A DNA stretch of 64,000 nt from Erinaceus europaeus (lineage: Eukaryota; Chordata; Mammalia; Eulipotyphla; Erinaceidae). The notes below the pieces were generated by a model. It made no database searches. It worked only from the letters and a program-made list of their open reading frames with translations, and was not told the DNA's origin. A program made the translations under genes and the position numbers. How positions within the stretch are numbered: position 1 is the stretch's first letter; each line of letters starts with the position of its first letter. Location: positions 70,803,357 to 70,867,356 of the forward strand of contig NC_080175.1 in NCBI RefSeq assembly GCF_950295315.1, read 5' to 3'. Below are positions 55,946-64,000 of the stretch, in pieces.

Positions 55946-56300
55946 TTTAGCATTTATTTGTATTCCCTTTTATTAGGATGTTGCTGTTATTTTCCAGCAA
56001 TATGATAATGACCTTTAATCACCAAACTCTAGAAATAGAGCCTGATTAACTTACCTCTATAAATATCAACTATATATTATGACAATAGATTCAAACTTCT
56101 GGCCGTGTGGGACTAGTACTTGATTTGTGAACTTCGAGTAATGAATCACTGTAGCACTAGAGTTAAGAAAGAAACACATGTGTAGCCTTAGGATCTTTCC
56201 TTTTTAAACATCCACATAATAGATAATAAAGATAATGATTGCTTTAGATGATTTGGTCCTTTTGGGACCCCTTCAAATGAGATCATTATCTAGTAGATTT
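55946..56300. other. Unique sequence, nothing recognised
   Basis: No element recognised. Confidence 0.4.
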
Positions 56301-56304
56301 GTAA

Positions 56305-56425
56305 GAAAGAGGAAAGGGAGAAAGGAAGAAGAAATGGAAGGAAGGAAGGCAGGAAGGAAGGAAGGGAGGGAAGAGAGAAAGAAAAAAGAGAAGCAAGAGA
56401 GAAAGAAAGAGTAAGAGAATTAAGA
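56305..56425. repeat. Purine-rich (GGAA)n/(GAAA)n tract
   Basis: Mixed GGAA and GAAA units just upstream of a family C SINE. Confidence 0.85.
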
Positions 56426-56431
56426 ACATGT

Positions 56432-56575
56432 TTGGGTGGGGGTAAAAAAGGATCTTGGTTATGCAAAGAGACTCTTATGTCTGAGGTTCAAACGCCATAG
56501 GTTCAATCCCCAATACTACTATAAGTCAGAACTGAGTAGTGCTCTAGAAAAGAAAGAGAGAAAGAATTAAAACAT
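56432..56575 (+). mobile_element. SINE family C
   Basis: The copy has ttgggtgggggtaaaaaagg, gttatgcaaagagactctta, ataggttcaatccccaatac (box B) and gagtagtgctctag with a GAAA-rich tail. Confidence 0.78.
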
Positions 56576-56667
56576 TAGATCAGGGTGAACTTTTATGGCT
56601 TCCAGACATCAATTTGTACTATTTTATCCAGAAGAATATGGGACATTTTACATTTACACAGAGATTT

Positions 56668-56940
56668 TTTTTTTTACATTTTTATTGCTATCAGGACTAT
56701 TATTGGGGCTCCATGCCTGCACCAAGCCCAGTAATCCTAGTGACCATTTTTCCTTTATTTTTTTATGTGATAAGACAGAGAGAAGTTGAAAACAGGGAAA
56801 TAAAAACTGAGATAGAGAGATAACTTCAGCCCTACTTCACTGCTTGTGAAGGTTCCCCCTGCAGGTAGGAACTGGGGACTTGAATCCAGGTCTTTGTACC
56901 ATGTACACTCAACCAAGTGTGTCACTAACCAGTCCTCTAT
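56668..56940 (-). mobile_element. SINE family A-type, older long form
   Basis: Complement features: gctatcaggactattattgg, ataagacagagagaagttga, ccctacttcactgcttgtga, ttgaatccaggtctttgtac and caaccaagtgtgtcactaac. More diverged than most family A copies. Confidence 0.78.
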
Positions 56941-58138
56941 TCAAAGAACTTCTGAATAGAAGGCACTCGTTCAAAAATAAAAAATAGTGAGTTGGACTAC
57001 ATTAGGATGTTCTAATCAACTTTGTGAAAAGGCAAACTATGTTATCAGTCACTAAAATGTAATAGTAACACTCCAACCTTATGGTTCTTCAAGCAGCTGG
57101 TTGTGCAGTGAACCTAGGAGTCTGAGCTGGCATCTGAGGATAAAGTAATCCATGGGACTAAAGATCAGCCTTCATGAGCTGCCAGTCTGAAGTCCTTGGA
57201 CAAAAGGAAGAAGTGGGAAAAAAAAGCTTCAGAAATCACTTTGAAGGACTATTCATCAAGGGTCTTAAACAGAGTGAACATAGGTGGGAAACCTATTGTC
57301 CAAAGTCCTCAGAAAGTACAGTCAATTCTCTGTTTCCTGGGGAGTGCAGGTTGGGCATACTAAGGAGGACACAGTTCTGTCATTCACCTAGAACCTCTTT
57401 AGCTTCCGGCTTTCTTTCTTGGCAGTTTTGATTGTAGGAAAGGATCCAGTATAAATTCACTTAAGGGCCTTGTTTTCCTGAAGGACTTAAAGTTAACACA
57501 GTGGACACTTTGAAGCCAAATTATTTTAACAAGTGTGTTCTAATTTCCAGGTCTTCTCATTAGTTTTTGTAGTTCTTTGCATTCTTATCTCATCATTCTT
57601 TAAGAACCTGTCACTCTATAAATTACAAATACTCCAACCAAACACATAAGTTTGTGCTTGGTTTAGAAAGCAATAGTGTTGGTTTAGAAAGACAGGGAAA
57701 TCCCACATGGGAAAGGCATACTATTTGTGATGGTATGGGATAAAGAAATAAATTATACCTAGGTGTCTTAGCACAGGGTTGGTGGTTAGGGGAAAAAAAA
57801 TGTTAGCAAATTGCAGGATCCGAATCTTCAAAAGTGTGATTCTGAAGCAATTTCTACTCCCTGGTGTATAGAGAAATTAAAAAAAAAAAACATAGTCCTA
57901 ACTATAGAAGTTCTTTTCTGGAGTTAGTCAAGAAAGAGACTAGTATAGACAGATTCTCAGGTAAAATTAATAGATCCTGGAAGAACTTTATGATACCAAC
58001 AAAAAGATTATTTACTGGAATTGGAATCCAAATGTAGTTGCAGTTGTTAGTACTCAAATGTCTATAAATACATATTTGGGCTAGATATTATAATAATTAT
58101 AATAATAAAACTGGTAAATAGAATTATCACTTGATCAT
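56941..58138. other. Unique sequence, nothing recognised
   Basis: About 1.2 kb. The 57,174-57,431 frame (85 codons) has no recognised domain and no clear splice context. Confidence 0.4.
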
Positions 58139-58139
58139 G

Positions 58140-58168
<29 letters not shown>
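58139..58168. repeat. (AT)n microsatellite
   Basis: About 14 AT units. Confidence 0.92.
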
Positions 58169-58171
<3 letters not shown>

Positions 58172-58985
58172 TGTTGTTCTTGCTGTTTTCTGTGAACATG
58201 ATAATTTTAAAGACTAGAGAGAAACACCTGTTTTATGTTTCTGATCTCTGGTTCTCCTAATTTAATTTAAATAGAGGTGCTCTCAGAATAAAATTCAATT
58301 TAGTCATCTTGATATCCTTTGAACTTCACATATCAAATTTAAATCTGTCATCAAACTTCAAAATAATGAAATATAGAAATCATTTGGCAAATGTGAGCTG
58401 GAAATGTTATCTTAAAGTAGAAATGTGAATACACAGACACAATGTACTCAAGATTTTGGATAATAAATGTGTTCTAAAATTTTCTAATTTCCAAAACAAT
58501 TTTTATCTTCAAAGAAATTGAAATTCATAGCAAAGATGCAAGGATTCTATAAGGATTTTTCCTCCTCAACTAACCACAAGCTTCAGATATAAAGAATTAT
58601 AACATCTGATATTTCCCACAAGCAATGGCATTTTCCTATACAAAATACAGCCACTACAATCATGAATTAAATGTTTAGACTTTCACCATGCATTTTATAG
58701 ACACCATTCAGCATTTAGCAATTATCCCAGTACTGTCCTACATAGCAAATAGATCCAAACTAAGATCATGTGTTTGATGTTTCCAAGTCTTTCATTCCCA
58801 TTAGCCTAAAAAAAATTCTACATTTCACATCTTATTGGCCTAAAAATAAATCTCTCAACCTGATTATCTTTCAAATTCATTTTTCAATTATTTAGTTCAA
58901 ATCATTTTTGTCTACTTAGTCTATACTTTTTGGTATATTCCAATGTCCTATGCATAGTGTTTTCTTTATAAAAAGATAGTGTCTT
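58169..58985. other. Unique sequence, nothing recognised
   Basis: AT-rich; no element recognised. Confidence 0.4.
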
Positions 58986-59108
58986 GGGCCAGCAACAGCT
59001 CATCTGAGAGAGAGCCTGCTTTGCCTTTTTGAGTCCATTCCCACTACACTGAAGGAATCTTTGGTGCCATTGTGCTTTTCCCTCTTTCTTAGTATGAAAA
59101 AAAAAAAG
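58986..59108 (+). mobile_element. SINE family D
   Basis: The copy has gggccagcaacagctcatct, gagcctgctttgcctttttg, aggaatctttggtgccattg, a short pyrimidine block and an A-run that abuts the L1 start. Confidence 0.65.
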
Positions 59109-59388
59109 GATTGGTAGGGACTTCTGGAGGCATGACAATAAAGTAGCAGCTGCTGCATTTCACTAATCCCTGGACAACTAAAAACAAGTAATGAAAACCA
59201 CCTGGAAACTCAACACAATAAGGCCAGGATTTTTTCAGAAACTCACCAAGCACAGATGAGTACAAACAACTGTGGTTCATGGGCAGAAAAGGAGTGAGGA
59301 AGAGATTCCTGAGGCCAAAAGGCCATATTCAGGGACAGCTGGCACCAAACTGGGAGAGTGACAGCTGAAGCACATCACTTCTTTGCCT

Positions 59389-59751
59389 TCTTCTTCTAGC
59401 ATTTGCCCTCTTCCATAGCCAGTCAACAGCGTCAGGTTGAGCCTGATGTAAAGTTTCGAGACCTCCTTTGAATCTGGAGAGGTGGTAGTCGTTGACTATG
59501 TGGGTCATAGTCTGTCTGGAGCTGCAGGGGCAGTTCGGGTCGTCTCTGGCTCCCCAGCGATTGAACATAGCGGTGCACCGGCCATGGCCTTTTTCGATAG
59601 CGATTGAGGAGGACCCAATCATAATGTGCTAGGTCAAAGCAGGGTTGACGCTTGCAGGGGTCTGTGATGAGGTGTTTGTTCTTTACCTCAGCTGACTGCC
59701 AACTCTGTTTCCAAGAGTCTGGAACAGAGAAGTTCAGTGTAGGCGTAGGGG
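59389..59751 (-). mobile_element. Vingi non-LTR retrotransposon fragment, copy 1, with TSD
   Basis: About 363 bases, about 95% identical by eye to the 3' end of copy 2. A perfect acttctttgcct occurs at 59,377-59,388 and 59,752-59,763. It encodes only the C-terminal part of the reverse transcriptase protein: TPTLNFSVPDSWKQSWQSAE, DPCKRQPCFDLAHYDWVLL, RCTAMFNRWGARDDPNCPC, MTHIVNDYHLSRFKGGLETL. A one-base insertion in a T-run (about 59,588-59,594) shifts the frame, and the second zinc-knuckle Cys is changed (CPCS..., NDY). The element is 5'-truncated; its 3' end is a short GAA-type repeat. Confidence 0.85.
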
Positions 59752-59786
59752 ACTTCTTTGCCTGAGTCAATGAAACAACTGTTAAG

Positions 59787-59830
<44 letters not shown>

Positions 59831-59848
59831 GAGAGAAAGAAAGAAAGG
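59787..59848. repeat. (GA)n microsatellite
   Basis: GA units pass into GAAA units next to the following SINE. Confidence 0.93.
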
Positions 59849-60050
59849 GGCCAGGTGGTGTCGCACCTAGTTGAGTGCAGATGTTACAGTGCGCAAGGAA
59901 CTGGGTTCAAGCCACCGGCCCTACCTTCAGGGGAAAACTTCACAAGTGGTGAAGCAGGGCTGCAGGTGTCTATCTCTCTACTTCTCTGTCACCCCCTTCC
60001 TTCTCGATTTCTGGCTGTCTCTATCCAAATAAATAAACACAAAGATAATT
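59849..60050 (+). mobile_element. SINE family B
   Basis: The copy reads ggggccaggtggtgtcgcac, ctgggttcaagccaccggcc (box B), gtgaagcagggctgcaggtg, a pyrimidine block and an AAATAAATAAA tail. Confidence 0.9.
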
Positions 60051-60086
60051 TAAAGAAAGAAGGAAAGAAAGAAAGAAAGAAAGGAA

Positions 60087-60132
<46 letters not shown>

Positions 60133-60135
60133 AAA
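60051..60135. repeat. (GAAA)n microsatellite
   Basis: GAAA and GGAA units at the 3' end of the SINE, probably grown from its A-tail. Confidence 0.93.
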
Positions 60136-61178
60136 AGAGCAAAGAGAAAGAAAACCATATTAAGTCACAGGTGAGTAAAGACAGGTAGACAGGTGGGGCT
60201 TGTGGCTGGAAAGGTAGTAAGGGAGTGATTCCCATGACTATAAACCAGTTTTCAGGGACAACAACAACAAAAAAAAGCTGGGAAATTTGCTGCTGAGTCA
60301 TACCACTTCTGGTCTGATATAAGCAAAATGAACTCACCAACTTACAACTGTATCTTCTTGAGTTTCCAATGCTTTTGGCCATAGGATGGAACAACAGAAG
60401 GGAGGCCCTTATACTGAAATCAGGGACACTGATTCAACCTGGTGGCTCAGGATAAAATCTCAGATGCCCCACTGAGATATTAAAACAAGTAAATCAAACA
60501 ACTTGGCCACAATGCCTCCTGCTGGCATAACAACAAAAGAACACGAAATGTGGAAGCTGAGAAATACACAGGCAATGACAGAAAAACAATGACAGACAAA
60601 AAGACCTAGAAAAAATTAGAGATACAGTTCAGAAAACTCGTTATGAAATCACTTCAAGAAACTAAACTAAGACTCAAATCAGTGATAATTTTACAAAAGA
60701 ATTATAAAGTACAGGGAACAAAATTAAAAAAAACAAACCTCCAAACAGGATAGCAAGGACACTTTGAATTCAGTTCAGGTTGAGGTAAGAGGTCTCAGAA
60801 GTAGACTTAATCAGGTGGAGGAGACAATATCAACACTAGAAGACACAACCACCAGACTCTGTGAATTTAAAATTCTAGAAGAAATTAAGATTAAGAAAAG
60901 TGAATTGCTTCATCTAAAATAGCAGATTCCATCAGAAAAAAGAATACCAGAATTATTGGGATCTCTGAGGAAGAGGAGAGGGAGAAAGGAATAGAGAACA
61001 TAGTCAAAGAAATTTTAGCATAAAAATTTCTATAAGTCACCATCCACAAATTCTGTATCCTGCTAAATTTTAACATCAAAGATGAGGGAGAGATAAAGAT
61101 CTTTGCAAACATTCAGAAACTAACATAATTTGCCACTACCAAACCTGCATATCAAGAAAAATGAAAGGAGTCTCACAT

Positions 61179-62041
61179 TCTTCTTCTAGCGTTTGCCCTT
61201 CCGTAGCCAGTCAACAGCATCAGGTTGAGCCTGATGTAAAGTTTCGAGACCTCCTTTGAATCTGGAGAGGTGGCAGTCGTTGACTATGTGGGTCATAGTC
61301 TGTCTGGAGCCACAGGGGCAGTTCGGGTCGTCTCTGGCTCCCCAGCGATGGAACATAGCGGCGCACCGGCCATGGCCTGTTCGATAGCGATTGAGGAGGG
61401 CCCAATCATAACGTGCTAGGTCAAAGCCGGGTTGACGCTTGCAGGGGTCTGTGATGAGGTGTTTGTTCTTTACCTCAGCTGACTGCCAACTCTGTTTCCA
61501 TGAGACTGGAACAGAGAAGTTCAGTGAAGGCGTAGGGGACCAGATTGGGTGACGAGACGTCAAGCGTTGGACAGGGTGGGCGAAGATATCCGCGTATATT
61601 AGCAGGTCCGGTCGAGCGTAGACGTGGGAAATGAACTTAGATGATGCCGCATCCCGACGAATATCTGGCGGGGCGATGTTGCTAAGAACTGGCAGCCATG
61701 GAACCGGGGTGGAACGGATGGTTCCAGAAATTATCCTCATGGAGGAATATAATTTGGAATCGACCAAGTGGACATGGGGGCTACGGAACCATACTGGGGC
61801 ACAGTATTCTGCAGTGGAATAGCATAATGCCAGAGATGATGATCGTAGTGTGGAAGCGCTCGCGCCCCATGAGGAGCTGGCCAGTCTTGCAATGATGTTA
61901 TTCCTCGCGCTCACCTTTGCTGCAGTTTTTATGAGATGTTCGTGAAATGACAGAGTGCGATCGAGAGTAACGCCAAGATAGACTGGCTGGGCTTCATGCC
62001 GGATTCTTGTATCGTCAAGCTGCACATTAAGCTCACGTGAA
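61179..62041 (-). mobile_element. Vingi non-LTR retrotransposon fragment, copy 2, with TSD
   Basis: About 863 bases, flanked by a perfect agtctcacat (61,169-61,178 and 62,042-62,051). On the minus strand it is open throughout and encodes the last 285 residues or so of a non-LTR reverse transcriptase protein. GC content and CpG density are visibly higher than in the flanking L1. The element is 5'-truncated and ends in a short GAA-type repeat. I assign it to Vingi (Ingi-related clade) from protein character and from its known presence in hedgehogs, not from a search. Confidence 0.85.
61186..62041 (-). pseudogene. Vingi reverse transcriptase C-terminal region
   Basis: The frame runs without stops to TAG at 61,186-61,188. 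It has QPVYLGVTLDRTLSFHEHL (late reverse transcriptase/thumb, the Y-L-G motif) and LCYSTAEYCAPVW, then MRIISGTIRSTPVPWLPVL. A C-terminal zinc-knuckle-like motif, CPCGSRQTMTHIVNDC (C-x1-C-x7-H-x4-C), follows, and then FKGGLETLHQAQPDAVDWL. The catalytic Asp motifs lie upstream and are lost. The open frame extends another 119 bases upstream into host L1 sequence, so an ATG at 62,158 is spurious. A 2-base deletion near the 3' end, relative to copy 1, creates the stop. Confidence 0.85.
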
Positions 62042-62219
62042 AGTCTCACATGAAAAGAAGAAGCAAGTGAATTACAACTTTTAATGAGATTATAAGTATT
62101 GGAACAAAACCAGAAACACACAGCAACAGGGAAACCCAGACACAAGAAAGGGGAGAACAAAATATTGTGACTCTGTCCAATGATGGTGAAACAAGGCCAA
62201 CATAAAGACTATTTTTTAA

Positions 62220-62442
62220 TTTTTTTTTTTTACTTATAAAATGGGATATTGGTTCGAGCCCCCAGCTCCCCACCTGCAGGGGAGTCATTTCACAAGCATT
62301 GAAGCAGGTGTACGGGTGTCTTTCTCTCCCCCTCTCTGTCTTCCCCTCCTCTCTCCATTTCTGTCTGTCCTATCCAACAGCAGCAACAACAATAATAACT
62401 ACAGCAATTAAACAAGGACAAATAAAGGGAATAAATAAATAA
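62220..62442 (+). mobile_element. SINE family A, 5'-truncated
   Basis: Starts at box B (ttggttcgagcccccagctc), then ttcacaagcattgaagcagg, the pyrimidine block and the AAC/AAT tail. A loose tattttttaa flanks both sides (about 62,208 and 62,445). Confidence 0.82.
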
Positions 62443-62471
62443 ATACATATTTTTTAAAAGTAGAGATATTG

Positions 62472-63385
62472 ACTAGACTATAGGATAACACAGTTACAAT
62501 TCCACACAATTACCACCACCAGAACTCCCTATCACATTTGTGAAATCTCTCCTAGTCTTTATCCCTCTGGGAGTATGGACACAGGGTCATTATAGGGTGC
62601 AAAAGGTGGAAGGTCTGGTTTCTGTAAGTGCTTCCCTGCTGAACATAGGTTTTGGCTGGTCGATCTATAATCCCAGCCTGTCTCTTTCCTTCCCTAGTGT
62701 GGAAGGGCTCTTGGCAGGTGGGGCTCCAGGACACAGTATTGGAGTTGTCTGCCCAGGGAAGTCCGGTTGGCATCATGGTAGTATCTGGAGGCTGGTGGCT
62801 GAAAAAGAGTTAAGATATAATACAAAACAAATTTTTAACTAATTATGAACCTAAAGGCTGGGACATTGCATATGAAGATTTGCAGGTCTCCAATTTAGGA
62901 AAAGCTAGTAGGTCTATTTTAGACACATACCAAGGGGCCCATGACTTTACTAGTTTTTTCCTGAATCTGACAGCTAACATGCAGGAGGACCCAAGGTACT
63001 GTCTGGGGAGATGGCGTGATATTGGAAAAAAGTACTAGAAAGCTGTATCAAGGAAGAGAGTAGCTCCCAAATATGGGGAAATTATGAAAATATTGTTAAT
63101 GATAAACTCCATCAATTTGATCTGGGTCCCATATTCAGCACAGGAGCCTATGTAGCCTCTGTATCAGTATAGGTCTGTGGTCACATTCTGTGGTCACAGC
63201 TAGGAATATTATAGGCTGCACTAATTTCAGGACCCATCTTCCTCAGGTGGTAGAGTATGTTATCCAACCTCCCTGCAGAGAATGGAACATTCCCTACTAT
63301 TGTTGATCCACATTAAGGGTCAGGTCTTGTAGGAGCCCAGAATGGGGTCCATTATGTTGTTCCTGATGGAGGTAACCAGTGACGG
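62472..63385 (-). mobile_element. L1 3' UTR insertion with TSD
   Basis: Complement of about 910 bases of L1 3' UTR (aattccacacaattaccacc, ttatccctctgggagtatgg, cttccctgctgaacataggt; then the older segment gttgttcctgatggaggtaa). It is flanked by gtagagata(t/c)tg (62,460-62,471 and 63,386-63,397). It lacks ORF2. Confidence 0.82.
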
Positions 63386-63397
63386 TAGAGATACTGT

Positions 63398-64000
63398 AAA
63401 TTAGACACAATATTCATGACAACCACAAACCAAAATACAGCAGAAAGACAAGAAACATATATATCCTAGGCAAAACCATTATAGTATACCACACACTTGA
63501 AACTACATAAACAAACAGGAAAATATTCAACAAGAACATAAAACAGCCTCAAAAAAAAAAAAAAAAAGCAGAATGGCTATAAGCAGCCACATTTATCTGT
63601 AATCTCCCTGAATGTGAATGGCTTAAAGTCTAAAGACTAAGGGACTAAATGCCCATCTACACTGTGTCTCTAGGAAAAACAAATCCAAAGAGACAAAGAG
63701 AATCTCTGGGTGACAGGATGGAACAAGCTATGTCAAGCCAATAATGCAAACAAAAGGGCGGGAATAGCTATTCTAATGTCAGAGAAATGAGACTTTCAGG
63801 CAGAAAAGGTGAAAAGCAATAGACATGCACACTTCCTATTGTTCAGAGGACCAATCCAACAGGAAGTCATAACCATCATCAGTATATATGCTCCAAATAT
63901 GCATGCACCAAATATGTAAGAAAAGGAACCTACTGGCTTTAAGAGAGATAAAGACAGCTGCACAGTATTAGTTGTACCTCAACACAGCACTCACAACAAG
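63398..64000 (+). pseudogene. L1 ORF1-ORF2 junction and endonuclease start, cut by the window end
   Basis: The sequence acagcagccacattta-like text near agcagccacatttatctgta and aatgtgaatggcttaaagtc recalls the SLNVNGL start of the L1 endonuclease. Then aaaagggcgggaatagctat, ctaatgtcagagaaatgaga, aggaagtcataaccatcatc and agtatatatgctccaaatat follow. Stops break the frame, so this is a remnant of the old host L1. Confidence 0.75.

Larger units (their letters stand above)
59109..64000 (+). mobile_element. Old L1, 5' region to early ORF2, with five nested insertions
   Basis: Host pieces in order: 5' UTR-like 59,109-59,388 (gacttctggaggcatgacaa, agcagctgctgcatttcact), 60,140-61,178, 62,052-62,219, and 63,398-64,000. 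In 60.9-61.0 kb a broken frame reads like GISEEEEREKGIENIVKEI, an ORF1-type motif. The final piece reads like the ORF2 endonuclease start. Insertions are Vingi copies (59.4, 61.2 kb), SINEs (59.85, 62.2 kb) and a minus-strand L1 (62.5 kb). The element continues beyond the window. Confidence 0.75.

Noticed and set aside
57174..57431. 85-codon open frame
   Set aside because: No recognisable domain, no splice signals that I trust, and the length is expected by chance.

Overview
This is mammalian nuclear DNA, AT-rich and repeat-dense. I see no bacterial-type genes, no functional RNA gene and no convincing host protein-coding gene. The repeats point to a hedgehog (Erinaceidae, most likely Erinaceus). 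There are dozens of tRNA-derived SINEs of the kind I recall as ERI elements, a lineage-specific L1 with a long 3' UTR, and two fragments that I recognise as Vingi, the Ingi-related non-LTR retrotransposon reported from hedgehog genomes. Species and family names come from memory, not from a search. A 200-base run of N (23,696-23,895) shows this is a draft assembly.

Working names for the SINEs: family A starts like gggagtcgggcggtagcgca and has a pyrimidine block, a CAA/AAT-rich stretch and sometimes a 3' module (cctccaggagcagtggatt, ending near cagcaataaccctgg). Family B starts like ggggccaggtggtggcgcac. Family C starts like ggggagatagcataatggtt and ends near agtgctctggt. Family D starts like gggctggtgaaatagctca. 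A, B and C have tRNA-like box B motifs (GGTTCRANYCC type). D is older and more decayed.

Layout. 0-5 kb: SINEs and an L1 with target-site duplications (TSDs) and an inverted 5' part carrying reverse transcriptase motifs. 5.7-7.7 kb: a 5'-truncated L1 on the minus strand with a 16-bp TSD. 7.7-11.6 kb: mostly unique sequence, one MIR and one L1/SINE pair. 11.6-19.4 kb: dense SINEs, SINE-in-SINE insertions, pyrimidine repeats and a probable solo LTR. 20.5-23.0 kb: an L1 3' UTR, an LTR/polypurine-tract remnant and a long purine tract. 23.6-23.9 kb: the gap. 24-36.6 kb: L1 fragments of several ages, including one carrying an unusual composite retroposon (31.5-32.1 kb), plus L2 and MIR relics. 37-48.9 kb: SINE clusters and two L1 insertions with TSDs. 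49-58.9 kb: mostly unique sequence, a weak candidate exon (51.5 kb), an AT palindrome (52.9 kb) and two L1 3' ends. 59.1-64.0 kb: an old L1 holding two Vingi copies, two SINEs and another L1.

Functionally the window reads as intergenic or intronic DNA shaped by L1-type retrotransposition. L1 remnants would have supplied the enzymes that moved the SINEs; Vingi is a second, independent LINE lineage. All coding remnants seen are broken, so nothing here is likely to be active.
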